Of a stretch of 33,206 bases of DNA, positions 25,259-33,206 are shown one piece after another; positions within the stretch are counted from its first letter, which is position 1; each line of letters starts with the position of its first letter. A program made the position numbers and the translations under genes. The notes beneath the pieces were generated by a model. It worked only from the letters and a program-made list of their open reading frames with translations. It was not told where the DNA came from and did not search any database. Source of the stretch: Bacteroidales bacterium UBA6408 (GTDB lineage: Bacteria; Bacteroidota; Bacteroidia; Bacteroidales; UBA932); contig DJPQ01000077.1 of NCBI GenBank assembly GCA_002439805.1, positions 1 to 33,206 of the forward strand, given 5' to 3'.

Positions 25259-25536
25259 GCCTTTCGGGTATTTCGTTCTTTCATGACGAAATGCCTGCCT
25301 TGAAAAACCAAAGATTTTGAACTTACGAATCGGCTTCCTACCTATGTGGAAGGCCGATTTGTAATTTTATTTTGAGATAGTCTAAAAAAAGAAACGAAAG
25401 TTTTTCTTTTTTTGAGGGTCGTGCATTGTTGCTTGACATATATTTGCGGCGCTTCTTTCTTCGGGTGTCACCTCGTGTTCATTTTTTTCTGCCGGGGGCG
25501 CGGGTGAAAGAGAAATTTTTTCTAAACTGTGCATAT
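25259..25536. other. Intergenic region with hairpins
   Basis: No gene is supported. It holds a 10-bp hairpin (25267-25276/25286-25295), a terminator-like hairpin at 25328-25359, and an AT-only style inverted repeat, AAAAAAAGAAA (25384-25394) with TTTCTTTTTTT (25403-25413). The frame of the next gene stays open upstream to about 25426, but lacks a signal peptide at its beginning and is rejected as coding. Confidence 0.5.
25328..25366 (+). terminator. Probable terminator after the helicase gene
   Basis: AATCGGC-TTCC (25328-25338) pairs with GGAA-GGCCGATT (25348-25359), with one bulged G, followed by a T-rich stretch. A preceding hairpin at 25267-25295 may help. Confidence 0.6.
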
Positions 25537-26712
25537 ATGAAAAGTTACAATCGGACTGCCTGCGGATTTTCGCTCCTTGCCTCTTGCCTTCTGGGCTCTT
25601 TGCTGTCTTATTCCTGTTCGCTGTTTTCTGTGCCGGGTGAGGAGACGGGTGGAAATCCCGGAACCGCCGGGACGTCAGGCCTGCGGCTGGGCTTTGACAG
25701 GGAGGCGGTCGTGGAGACCAGGGCGGTGGCGGAGAACATCGACACCAGCAGCTTCATCCTTGAGCTGAAGGACTCCCGTGACAATGTGATTTACAGCGGC
25801 CTTTACGGAGACTCCCCCGAACAGTTCGACCTGCCGGCCGGCAGCTACACTGTCAGGGCCGTGTCTTCCGATTTCAGGACCCCGGCGTTCTCCTCGCCGC
25901 AATATGGGGACGAGCAGTGCGTGGTGGTTCCTTCCGGCAAGGTGATAGGCGTGAAGCTCAACTGCACGCTGATGAACTGCGGCATTTGTCTCAACATCGC
26001 TTCAGGTTTTCTGACTCAGTATCCCAAGTCGAGTCTGTTCGTGAAGTCCGATGACGGACGGCTGCCCTATTCATACACAGAGAAGCGGATTGCCTATTTC
26101 CGGCCCGGAAAGGTCAGCCTGCTGATGCTTGATGACGATGGGGGAAGGACTCTGGTCACGCGCCGGCTCTCGGCCGGGGATGTGTTGAAGCTGTCAGTCA
26201 AGGTTTCGGGTTCCGCGTCCTCTGCCGGACAGGCGGCGGACGGAATCAGGATTGCCGTAGATACGACGAAGAACTGGATTTCCGGGACTTATGTGATTGG
26301 CGGCGGGGCATCAGGTGGTTCGTCGGGGGACACTCCGTCCGGCGACGAACAATCCGGAGCCGGCGGCTCGGAGGAGGACGCGATGACCATCTCAATGGCG
26401 AGGGAATGCATCGGAGAGACCGAGGTGTGGGTCGGCGGCTGCATAGTGGGCGGAGATCTCAGTTCGGCGAAGGCAAGCTTCACGCCCCCGTTCAAGTCGC
26501 GGAGCAACATTCTTCTCGGACCGCGCTCGTCCGTGACCTCACGCGAAAACTGCCTGTCCGTCCAGTTGCCCGACGGCGATGTCCGTGACGACCTTAATCT
26601 CGTCGATAACCCTCAGATGCTCGGCCGGCAGGTGCTCCTCTGCGGAGACATAGTCGAGTCCTACTACGGTATGACCGGCATCAAGAACATCAGCGACTTT
26701 GTCTTGAAATAG
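25537..26712 (+). CDS. DUF4493/DUF6359-type lipoprotein
   Basis: 391 aa. The start is the ATG before K-S-Y-N-R-T; the signal peptide ends L-S-Y-S-C, making Cys27 the lipidated residue. The N-terminal domain (about 45-245) matches DUF4493: FILELKDSRDNVIYSG, FDLPAGSYTVRA and VIGVKLNCTLMNC strands. It is followed by a Gly/Ser/Asp linker (about 253-282) and a C-terminal DUF6359-type OB-like domain (EVWVGGCIVGGDL, SNILLG, NPQMLGRQVLLCGDI, GMTGIKNISDFVL). It is probably exposed at the cell surface; its ligand is unknown. The stop codon lies 10 bp from the convergent rsmI end. Confidence 0.8.
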   Translation: MKSYNRTACGFSLLASCLLGSLLSYSCSLFSVPGEETGGNPGTAGTSGLRLGFDREAVVETRAVAENIDTSSFILELKDSRDNVIYSGLYGDSPEQFDLPAGSYTVRAVSSDFRTPAFSSPQYGDEQCVVVPSGKVIGVKLNCTLMNCGICLNIASGFLTQYPKSSLFVKSDDGRLPYSYTEKRIAYFRPGKVSLLMLDDDGGRTLVTRRLSAGDVLKLSVKVSGSASSAGQAADGIRIAVDTTKNWISGTYVIGGGASGGSSGDTPSGDEQSGAGGSEEDAMTISMARECIGETEVWVGGCIVGGDLSSAKASFTPPFKSRSNILLGPRSSVTSRENCLSVQLPDGDVRDDLNLVDNPQMLGRQVLLCGDIVESYYGMTGIKNISDFVLK

Positions 26713-26722
26713 GCTATGGATT

Positions 26723-27445
26723 TTATTCTTCCGCGTATTCGTCGCCCGTGTCTTTTGCGGATTTTCTTGGCTGTTCCTTTCCGGCGACTATGATTACGAT
26801 TTCGCCCTTGGGCTCGTGATCCCGGTACCAGGCCGCGACTTCCGTGAGAGTGCCGCGACGGTGCTCCTCGTGAATCTTGGATATTTCCCTTGCCACGGAG
26901 CAGCGGCGCTCCGGGCCGAAACGCTCGGCGAACTGCTCAAGGGTCTTCACGAGGCGGTATGGGGACTCGTAGAAAATCATCGTGCGGGTTTCCTCCGCGA
27001 GCTCGGCAATTTTTGTCCGCCGCCCCTTCTTTACCGGAAGGAAGCCCTCGAAGCAGAAACGGTCGCATGGGAATCCCGAGCTGACAAGCGCCGGGACAAA
27101 GGCGGTCGCTCCGGGCAGGGTGAAAACCTCGATGCCTTCTTCGACGCAGGTTCTCACAAGAAGAAATCCCGGGTCGGAAATCCCCGGGGTGCCGGCATCG
27201 CTGATGAGCGCGACATTGAGCCCGGCGAGAATCCTGTCCTTTATGACGGAGGCCGTCTTGTGCTCGTTGAACTTGTGGTGGGACTCAAGGCGTCCGCGGA
27301 TGTCGTAGTGTCTGAGCAGCACGGAACTTGTCCGAGTGTCTTCCGCGAGAATCAGGTCCGCTTCCTTCAGCACGCGGACGGCGCGGAAGGTCATGTCCTC
27401 AAGGTTGCCGACCGGTGTCGGGACTATGTATAATATTCCTGCCAT
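26723..27445 (-). CDS. rsmI: 16S rRNA (cytidine-1402-2'-O)-methyltransferase
   Basis: 240 aa. Adds the 2'-O-methyl group to C1402 in the ribosomal P site using SAM. The tetrapyrrole-methylase fold is clear: LYIVPTPVGNLEDMTFRA at the N terminus, ILAEDTRTS, HHKFNEH, ALISDAGTPGISDPG, VFTLPGATAFVPAL, FCFEGFLP, FYESPYRL and VAREISKIHEE. The last ~15 residues are a hydrophilic tail. It lies 58 nt downstream of the coiled-coil protein gene on the same strand, probably in one transcript. Confidence 0.97.
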   Translation of the reverse strand: MAGILYIVPTPVGNLEDMTFRAVRVLKEADLILAEDTRTSSVLLRHYDIRGRLESHHKFNEHKTASVIKDRILAGLNVALISDAGTPGISDPGFLLVRTCVEEGIEVFTLPGATAFVPALVSSGFPCDRFCFEGFLPVKKGRRTKIAELAEETRTMIFYESPYRLVKTLEQFAERFGPERRCSVAREISKIHEEHRRGTLTEVAAWYRDHEPKGEIVIIVAGKEQPRKSAKDTGDEYAEE

Positions 27446-27503
27446 CTTCTTCGTTTTCCGTTACAGTTTCGCGGCGTTTTCCGGCTTGGGCCGATGCCGG
27501 CCG

Positions 27504-28247
27504 CTATTTCAGCTTGCGTCTCACCGCCATCATGAACCTATAGACGACGTCCGACTCCGTGTTCCACTCAGGATGCCGCTCCCTGATGTACTTCACCCCT
27601 TCGTCGAAGGACGGCATGGCGTTAAGCGCCGACAGCGTGTCCTTGAAGGCAATCGGGTCTTCATGGAAGAGCGTGTTTATGAAGAGTATGCGGTCGTTCA
27701 GGGAAATCGCGCTGCGGATGTCGCTCACGCTTGAGCCGGGAATGTCCGTTCTCCAGCTTTCCTTCTCTGCCATCATGTCCATGACGGCTCCTGTCGCAGC
27801 GTGCGCCTCTCCGATGGGAACCACGTCAATCTCGTCATCAACCTCAATCCCGAACACCGGCAGGTCGGGCTCTTCGGAAGTCCCCGAAAGGCTGATGACC
27901 GGAGTCTCATCCTCGTGGACTGTCGCCTCCCCACGGACTGTCTTCTCCCTACGGACTGTATTCTCCTCGTGGACTGTCTCCGCTTCCGGAACAGCAGCTT
28001 CAGGAAGGTCTTCCTCGTCCGTCGGCACCGGCGTCTCCTCCGGCTTAGTCTTGACCCCGGCCGGCACAGGAATCTCACCGATTGCTTCCGGCAGGTCCTC
28101 GTCGAAGGCATCATTTCCCTGAACATCGCCGGATACCGCGCTGCCGATGTACATTGAGACCGTTGACTCCAACTTCTCCAACTGATTTTTCAGCGACCGT
28201 ATCTGCGCCAGAATGTCATTCAAAAACTGCGTCTGCTTATTTTCCAT
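27504..28247 (-). CDS. Coiled-coil/acidic conserved hypothetical protein
   Basis: 247 aa, not recognised beyond a conserved Bacteroidales style. The start is the ATG giving M-E-N-K-Q-T-Q-F. The N terminus (about 5-35) is a predicted coiled coil (ILAQIRSLKNQLEKLES). The middle is acidic and Pro-rich with four tandem hexapeptides of the form x-T-V-[HR]-x-[ED], encoded by an 18-bp DNA repeat. The C-terminal ~65 residues (SLNDRILFINTLF and later FMMAVRRKLK) look like a folded helical domain and are likely the conserved functional part. No signal peptide. It sits upstream of rsmI and divergent from tdk. Function unknown. Confidence 0.8.
   Translation of the reverse strand: MENKQTQFLNDILAQIRSLKNQLEKLESTVSMYIGSAVSGDVQGNDAFDEDLPEAIGEIPVPAGVKTKPEETPVPTDEEDLPEAAVPEAETVHEENTVRREKTVRGEATVHEDETPVISLSGTSEEPDLPVFGIEVDDEIDVVPIGEAHAATGAVMDMMAEKESWRTDIPGSSVSDIRSAISLNDRILFINTLFHEDPIAFKDTLSALNAMPSFDEGVKYIRERHPEWNTESDVVYRFMMAVRRKLK
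27913..27984. repeat. Tandem 18-bp repeat (4 copies) inside a coding region
   Basis: Four 18-bp units starting at 27913, 27931, 27949 and 27967 share the core GGACTGT and a CTCC end. They encode four hexapeptides in the acidic middle of the hypothetical protein. Being a multiple of three, copy changes would keep the frame. Confidence 0.85.
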
Positions 28248-28296
28248 ACTCAAAAAATAATCCTCAATCCGAGGCAATTTATTCCTTTCAAATGTC

Positions 28297-28304
28297 TATA
28301 TTTG
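28297..28304 (+). promoter_or_regulatory. -7 element of tdk
   Basis: TATATTTG matches TAnnTTTG exactly, putting transcription start near 28311 and fixing the tdk start at the ATG at 28353. An in-frame start at 28302 would lie within the promoter. No good -33 TTTG was seen. Confidence 0.6.
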
Positions 28305-28352
28305 CAACTGCAAACCGCAAAATTAGATAAAATACGACAAATAATCACGGAA

Positions 28353-28922
28353 ATGTTTCTTGAAAAAGCAAAAACCGCAGGTTCAATAGAGGTCATCTGC
28401 GGCTCGATGTTCTCGGGCAAGACAGAGGAACTCATCAGGAGAATCAGGCGCGCCCAGTTCGCGAACCAGAAAATCGCCATGTTCAAGCCTTGCATAGATG
28501 TCCGCTATTCGGAGGAGGACGTCGTCTCCCATGACAGCAAGCACATACGCTCATTCCCGGTGGATTCTCCGGAAAAGATGCTTGAACTGGCTAAGGGAGC
28601 TGATGTTGTAGGCGTGGATGAGGCGCAGTTCTTTGACGAGTCTCTTGTCGGAGTTGCCCAGAGACTTGCAGGTTCCGGAGTCCGTGTAATCATAGCCGGA
28701 CTTGACACGGACTTTCTCGGCAAACCGTTCGGACCCATGCCGGCTCTGATGGCCGTGGCCGAGGATGTCCAGAAAGTGCACGCCATCTGCGTGAAGTGCG
28801 GCAGCCCTGCCCAGTTCTCGCATCGCCTTTCCAAAAGCAGCAGTCTGGTGGAACTCGGCGAGAAGGACATCTACGAGCCGCTGTGCCGTCACTGCTACGG
28901 CAAGGCCGTTTCGGCGGAGTAG
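28353..28922 (+). CDS. tdk: Thymidine kinase (type II)
   Basis: 189 aa. Phosphorylates thymidine to dTMP in nucleotide salvage. Walker A is GSMFSGKT (17-24), the catalytic base is E90 in VVGVDEAQFF, and the lasso-domain zinc site is C146/C149 and C178/C181. The start at M-F-L-E-K-A-K is supported by the promoter position and family length. It is transcribed alone, divergent from the rsmI unit, with about 60 nt to the next gene. Confidence 0.97.
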   Translation: MFLEKAKTAGSIEVICGSMFSGKTEELIRRIRRAQFANQKIAMFKPCIDVRYSEEDVVSHDSKHIRSFPVDSPEKMLELAKGADVVGVDEAQFFDESLVGVAQRLAGSGVRVIIAGLDTDFLGKPFGPMPALMAVAEDVQKVHAICVKCGSPAQFSHRLSKSSSLVELGEKDIYEPLCRHCYGKAVSAE

Positions 28923-28982
28923 GGCATTGCTGGGGTAAATTATTTTGTAATAATTAGTTATAAATAATCGCATAATTTCTTT

Positions 28983-30215
28983 ATGATGAAAAGGACATTC
29001 TTTCTTTTACTTATTTCAGTTTTCCTTCCGCTCTCAAGCGTCTCTGCGCGTGAGAAGGTCAAGGATTCAGGCACGAGCTATGTTCGCGATGCTCTTCAAC
29101 CGGTAGTGGACAAGGGAATCCTTCCCGGCGCAATCAGCGTGCTCTACAGCGACGGCGTTCAGGAAACCTGCTGCCTCGGCTATGCGGACGTTGACGCAAA
29201 GAGGCCTATCCGTACCGACAATGTGTTCATGCAGTGTTCGCAGACTAAGGGTTTCTGCGGAGTGACGGTGGCGAAGCTCATCGAGGAGGGTAATGTCAGC
29301 CTTGACGATCCGGTGTCGAAATATCTGCCGGAATTTGCCACGCTTTGGATACAGGAGACGCAGACTGACAGTACCATAGTCCTGAAGAAGGCGCATAATG
29401 TCCTCACAATCAGGATGGTGCTCAACCACACGGGCGGTTTCCCGTTCGAGTGCAGCGCAAAGCGCCGTGACGTGCGCGGCGGAGGTTGGTCAGGCGGCGG
29501 CCCGCTCAGGCAGATTGCGTCAGTGGCCGCGGCGAGTCCGATAATGTTTGAGCCTGGAACGAAGGTTCTCTATTCGAACACCGGCATTGACATCGCCGCA
29601 GCCGTAGTCGAGGTCGTGACCGGAATGAAATGGGAGCAGTATCTGAAGCAGACTGTGCTTGACCCGCTCGGGATGAAATCGACGTGGTTCTGGCCAACGG
29701 ACAGGCAGCTCAAGAATCAGATAGAGATGTACGAGGTCTATAAGGACGCTCCGGCGAAGCATCTTGTGGAGAACCCGTGGCAGCAGCGCCCATACAACGA
29801 CTCTCATGTCTTCGCCTCAGCCGGAGCCGGTCTGTGGACAACCGTGGATGATCAGCTTAAATTCTACAAGATGCTGATGAATCTTGGCGTTGGAGAAAAT
29901 GGCGTCCGGATTCTCGAGGAAGAGACAGTAAAGTCGATTCTTGCCGTAAGCACTCGTCCGGAAGGGATGGAAGGCTATTCCCTCGGACTTACTGCCCCGG
30001 TGAAGGACGGTGAGAACGAATGGTTCGGCCACGGCGGCGCATGGGGTACGAGCTGCTCTGTGAATTGGCACAAGAAACAGCTCAGGCTTTGGGTCGTACA
30101 GATTTCCGGCGGGCCGAAGGATTGGAATCCGCTTCTCTGGAAGGCGCAGCAGGATTTCTTCAAGTCTCAGATTGACAATTCGACAGACGAGGCCTACACC
30201 GGAAGAACCAGATAA
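28983..30215 (+). CDS. Secreted serine hydrolase, beta-lactamase/class C-like (PBP fold)
   Basis: 410 aa. A signal peptide (about 1-22, cut after V-S-A) directs export. Catalytic motifs of the beta-lactamase/D-Ala-D-Ala peptidase-like superfamily are present: SxxK as S86-Q-T-K89 after VFMQC, Y-S-N at 197-199, and H-G-G at 350-352 replacing K-T-G, as in EstB-like esterases and many uncharacterised hydrolases. The NHTGGFPF loop and GMKSTWFWP are typical. The substrate could be an ester, peptide or cell-wall fragment; resistance to beta-lactams should not be assumed. A second ATG directly follows the first. The stop lies 11 bp from the convergent rlu gene end. Confidence 0.9.
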   Translation: MMKRTFFLLLISVFLPLSSVSAREKVKDSGTSYVRDALQPVVDKGILPGAISVLYSDGVQETCCLGYADVDAKRPIRTDNVFMQCSQTKGFCGVTVAKLIEEGNVSLDDPVSKYLPEFATLWIQETQTDSTIVLKKAHNVLTIRMVLNHTGGFPFECSAKRRDVRGGGWSGGGPLRQIASVAAASPIMFEPGTKVLYSNTGIDIAAAVVEVVTGMKWEQYLKQTVLDPLGMKSTWFWPTDRQLKNQIEMYEVYKDAPAKHLVENPWQQRPYNDSHVFASAGAGLWTTVDDQLKFYKMLMNLGVGENGVRILEEETVKSILAVSTRPEGMEGYSLGLTAPVKDGENEWFGHGGAWGTSCSVNWHKKQLRLWVVQISGGPKDWNPLLWKAQQDFFKSQIDNSTDEAYTGRTR

Positions 30216-30226
30216 TACACCCAGCC

Positions 30227-30997
30227 TTAAATTTCGACCTGTGGCCATGAGGCAGGAACGGGGGCGGTTACGACCACCTCCGTTTTCTTTACCGGGTGGA
30301 TGAACCTCACGCTGCGCGAGTGGAGGCAGATTCCGCCGTCGGCGTTGGAGCGGGGGGCTCCGTACTTGAGGTCGCCCTTGATGACGCAGCCGATGTTCGC
30401 AAGTTGGCAGCGTATTTGGTGGTGGCGGCCTGTGAGCAGCTGCACTTCAATAAGAAAATATCTTTGAGTGCGTCCGGCCAGACGGTAGCGCAGGCGTGCA
30501 AGCTTGGCATCCGGCCGAGGCGCTTTCCCGAAATCCTGCCTTGGACAATCTTCTGTGATATGGCCTATGCTGTCATGCCCCGGCATCTTGCATATATAGG
30601 ATTTGTTCTGTTTCTCATTGCGAACCATCCAGTCCGTGAGTTCTCCCTCAGCCGGATGCGGCTCCGCGCACGAGAGCGCCCAATAGGTCTTGTGGATGCT
30701 GCCGTCCCGGAACATCGCCGTCAGCCTTTCGAGCGCCTTGGATGTCTTCGCGAGAATGACAATCCCGCTGACCGGCCTGTCGAGACGGTGCGGAACGCCG
30801 ACGAAAACCTGCCCCGGCTTCGCGTCCCTCTGCGCTATGAACGCCTTGTAGGCCTCGCTTATCGGCTCGTCGCCGCTCTTGTCGCCCTGCACGATTTCCC
30901 CGCATCTCTTGTTGACAATCATGATGTGGTTGTCCTCATATAGTATCCCCGATTTCAGGTCTTCGTACTCGGTCTCGCTCAATTCTCTGTAAATCAT
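30227..30997 (-). CDS. RluA-family RNA pseudouridine synthase
   Basis: 256 aa. Isomerises uridine to pseudouridine in rRNA or tRNA. The catalytic motif is HRLDRPVSG at 70-78, with D73 the nucleophile. GILYEDNHIMIVNKRCGE opens the fold, and LLTGRHHQIRCQLA and GDLKYGAP are the later signature blocks. There is no S4 domain, so it is a short RluA/TruC-like form. The start is the ATG giving M-I-Y-R-E-L-S; 12 open codons upstream are not family-like. A hydrophilic insert (about 143-175) lies before the RYRLAGRTQRY strand. The target nucleotide cannot be read from sequence. Confidence 0.93.
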   Translation of the reverse strand: MIYRELSETEYEDLKSGILYEDNHIMIVNKRCGEIVQGDKSGDEPISEAYKAFIAQRDAKPGQVFVGVPHRLDRPVSGIVILAKTSKALERLTAMFRDGSIHKTYWALSCAEPHPAEGELTDWMVRNEKQNKSYICKMPGHDSIGHITEDCPRQDFGKAPRPDAKLARLRYRLAGRTQRYFLIEVQLLTGRHHQIRCQLANIGCVIKGDLKYGAPRSNADGGICLHSRSVRFIHPVKKTEVVVTAPVPASWPQVEI

Positions 30998-31311
30998 ATA
31001 TATAACTTTTGTTCCTTGTGTATTTCCTCTCACCTCCTCCGCATATCACCGAAATTTCCGTTTTCCTCCACTGACGATTTCCCGGACTTGGCGGATATTC
31101 CCGGCTCCTGTCATGTCGTGACGGACGGCAAAATTACAAATTGTCATTAAATATAGCGAAAATATTCCGTAAAACTGACAAAATGTCACGACAAATCGGG
31201 CTTCGGTACGGTGGCACAAGTTTCGTTTATTCCTCCTGCGTCGTCCGAAAGGCACGAACCGGACGGGCGGCGGAAATTTTAAGTTTGATAAATAAAAAAG
31301 GAGAAAATATT
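30998..31311. promoter_or_regulatory. Divergent rlu/dnaK intergenic region with operator-like repeats
   Basis: No gene is supported in these 314 bp. TGTCGTGAC (31114-31122) and GTCACGACA (31185-31193) are perfect 9-bp inverted copies, and the second overlaps a smaller palindrome TGACA-AAA-TGTCA (31176-31188). A minus-strand TAATTTTG (31136-31129) could be the rlu -7 box. A plus-strand TAAGTTTG (31280-31287) could be the dnaK -7 box, although it lies close to the start. A strong ribosome-binding site AAAAGGAG precedes dnaK. No CIRCE sequence is present. Confidence 0.5.
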
Positions 31312-33206
31312 ATGGGAAAAATTATTGGTATTGACCTCGGTACTACGAATTCATGCGTAGCCGTGATGGAAGGCAACGAGCCTACCGTAATCATCAACGA
31401 GGAAGGACAGAGAACCACGCCTTCTGTAGTTGCGTTCACCGACAATGGTGAGAGGAAGATTGGTAACCCTGCAAAGCGTCAGGCCATTACCAACCCTCAC
31501 AAGACAATATACTCAATCAAGAGGTTCATGGGCGAGACCTACGATCAGGTCACCAAGGAGATTGAGCGTGTGCCTTACAAGGTTGTGAGGGGCGAGAATA
31601 ACACTCCTCGCGTCGATATCGACGGACGTCTTTATACGCCGCAGGAGATTTCGGCCATGATTCTTCAGAAGATGAAGAAGATTGCGGAGGATTATCTCCG
31701 TCAGGATGTGACTGAGGCTGTCATTACAGTTCCGGCATATTTCTCTGACTCACAGCGTCAGGCGACCAAGGAAGCCGGTAAGATTGCCGGGCTTGACGTA
31801 AAGCGTATCGTGAACGAGCCGACTGCGGCAGCGCTTGCATTCGGTCTTGACAAGATGCACAAGGATATGAAGATTGCCGTATTCGACCTCGGCGGCGGTA
31901 CATTCGATATTTCAATCCTCGACCTCGGCGGCGGTATGTTTGAGGTTAAGTCAACCAACGGTGACACGCACCTCGGCGGTGATGATTTCGACCAGGTGAT
32001 TATCGACTGGCTCGCGCAGGAGTTCGCTGCGGAGAACGGCGGTGTCGACCTCAAGGCTGATCCGATGGCTCTTCAGAGACTTAAGGAAGCTGCGGAGAAG
32101 GCGAAGATTGAACTTTCGAGCCAGACTTCGACTGAAATCAACCTTCCTTACATTATGCCTGTAGGCGGTGTTCCAAAGCACTTGGTAAAGACTCTTACCC
32201 GTGCAAAGTTCGAGCAGCTTGCTGACAAATTGTTCGAGAGGACACTCGAACCATGCCGCAAGGCTCTCGCAGACGCAGGTCTTCAGCCTTCAGACATTGA
32301 TGAGGTGCTTCTCGTCGGCGGTTCGACCCGTATCCCTGCTGTTCAGGAACTCGTGAAGAAGTTCTTCGGGAAGGAGCCTAACAAGAGCGTCAACCCGGAT
32401 GAGGTCGTCGCTATCGGTGCTGCCATTCAGGGTGGTATCCTTTCAGGCGAAGCGTCATTGAAGGATGTTGTCCTCCTCGACGTGACCCCGCTTTCTCTCG
32501 GCATCGAGACTATGGGCGGCGTGATGACGAAGCTCATCGATGCTAACACCACCATTCCGACCCGCAAGTCAGAGGTGTTCTCTACGGCTGCCGATAACCA
32601 GCCTGCGGTTGATATCCATGTGCTTCAGGGCGAGCGTCCTCTCGCAAAGGACAACAAGCTCATCGGCAACTTCGTTCTTGACGGCATTACGCCGGCTCCG
32701 AGGGGTGTGCCTCAGATTGAGGTCACGTTCGATATCGATGCCAACGGTATCCTTAACGTAAGTGCGCAGGACAAGGCTACAGGCAAGGAGCAGAAAATCA
32801 GAATCGAGGCTTCGTCAGGTCTTTCAGACGAAGAAGTCAAGAGGATGCGTGACGAGGCGAAGGCAAACGAGGCGGCCGACAAGGCAGAGAAGGAGAGGAT
32901 TGACAAAATCAACAATGCCGACACGATGTGCTTCCAGACCGAGAAGAACCTCAAGGAACTCGGCGACAAGATTCCGGCAAATCACAAGACCGCAATCGAG
33001 AGCGCTCTGAATTCCCTCAAGGAAGCTGTCAAGGCTCAGAACATCGCCGACATCGACAGGTACAACTCAGAGCTTGAGCAGGCTTGGCACGCGGCATCCG
33101 AGGAGATGGCCAAGGGTGCACAGCAGCAGGGACCTCAGGCCGGTCCTCAGGGACCGTTCGGCGGCCAGCCGGGGCCTGACAACAATCCTGACGCTCCGGA
33201 AGAGCA
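31312..33206 (+). CDS. dnaK: Chaperone protein DnaK (3' end beyond the window)
   Basis: 631 codons are visible, with no stop before the window edge. It is an Hsp70 chaperone using ATP cycles with DnaJ and GrpE. It has IIGIDLGTTNSCVAV at the N terminus, VITVPAYFSDSQRQATKEAG, NEPTAAALAFG, FDLGGGTFDISIL, VLLVGGSTRIPAVQ and the linker DVVLLDVTPLSLGIETMGG. These are followed by the substrate-binding domain and helical lid, then the start of a Gln/Gly/Pro-rich tail. The usual EEVD-like or VxDAEFEEV end lies outside. The AAAAGGAG site is 8-10 nt before the ATG. Neither grpE nor dnaJ is upstream. Confidence 0.99.
   Translation, partial: MGKIIGIDLGTTNSCVAVMEGNEPTVIINEEGQRTTPSVVAFTDNGERKIGNPAKRQAITNPHKTIYSIKRFMGETYDQVTKEIERVPYKVVRGENNTPRVDIDGRLYTPQEISAMILQKMKKIAEDYLRQDVTEAVITVPAYFSDSQRQATKEAGKIAGLDVKRIVNEPTAAALAFGLDKMHKDMKIAVFDLGGGTFDISILDLGGGMFEVKSTNGDTHLGGDDFDQVIIDWLAQEFAAENGGVDLKADPMALQRLKEAAEKAKIELSSQTSTEINLPYIMPVGGVPKHLVKTLTRAKFEQLADKLFERTLEPCRKALADAGLQPSDIDEVLLVGGSTRIPAVQELVKKFFGKEPNKSVNPDEVVAIGAAIQGGILSGEASLKDVVLLDVTPLSLGIETMGGVMTKLIDANTTIPTRKSEVFSTAADNQPAVDIHVLQGERPLAKDNKLIGNFVLDGITPAPRGVPQIEVTFDIDANGILNVSAQDKATGKEQKIRIEASSGLSDEEVKRMRDEAKANEAADKAEKERIDKINNADTMCFQTEKNLKELGDKIPANHKTAIESALNSLKEAVKAQNIADIDRYNSELEQAWHAASEEMAKGAQQQGPQAGPQGPFGGQPGPDNNPDAPEE

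Noticed and set aside
27913..27984. CRISPR-like array
   Set aside because: The units are directly tandem with no spacers and lie in frame within a coding region.

Overview
The window is chromosomal DNA from a member of the Bacteroidales (Bacteroidota) with a base composition near half G+C. The assignment rests on a complete Na+-NQR operon in A-F order, Bacteroidota-type promoters (TAnnTTTG at -7, TTTG near -33), lipoproteins of the fimbrillin-associated and DUF4493/DUF6359 types, and the gene styles of cysS, tdk and dnaK. An Alistipes-like or related gut lineage is plausible, but the genus cannot be fixed by reading alone.

Layout. 1-927: 3' part of a DUF4143 ATPase gene, convergent with xth. 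1820-2183: intergenic DNA with the first copy of a structured element. 2180-4868: cysS (-) and a short-chain dehydrogenase (+), diverging from interleaved promoters. 4873-7836: uvrA (-). 8017-8128: tRNA-Asp(GUC) with its own promoter and terminator. 8150-8210: three roughly 20-bp direct repeats. 8210-14587: a tightly packed four-gene minus-strand operon of surface proteins (a fimbrial anchor-like protein, two related lipoproteins, and a probable outer-membrane barrel). 14813-16367: a DUF47/PhoU-like protein and a glycosyltransferase. 16464-16646: a bidirectional terminator and the second copy of the structured element. 16647-22594: nqrABCDEF (-). 22700-25258: a UvrD/PcrA helicase. 25537-26712: a DUF4493/DUF6359 lipoprotein. 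26723-28247: rsmI and a coiled-coil/acidic protein. 28353-30215: tdk and a secreted serine beta-lactamase-like hydrolase. 30227-30997: an RluA-family pseudouridine synthase. 31312-end: dnaK, cut by the window edge.

How the genes fit together. Most of the window is housekeeping: DNA repair (xth, uvrA, uvrD), translation and RNA modification (cysS, tRNA-Asp, rsmI, rlu), Na+ energetics (nqr), nucleotide salvage (tdk) and protein folding (dnaK). The accessory part is the surface-protein operon just beyond tRNA-Asp, a common place for islands, with possible mobile-element end repeats between them.

The most interesting signal is a pair of roughly 125-nt elements (2061-2183 and 16522-16646). They share an almost identical central hairpin and flanking single-stranded motifs, while their helices differ by compensatory changes. 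Every wobble pair is G-U on the plus strand only, and each element abuts or overlaps the stop codon of a minus-strand gene (cysS, nqrF). I do not recognise the family. It looks like a dispersed structured RNA or a single-strand-folding mobile repeat.
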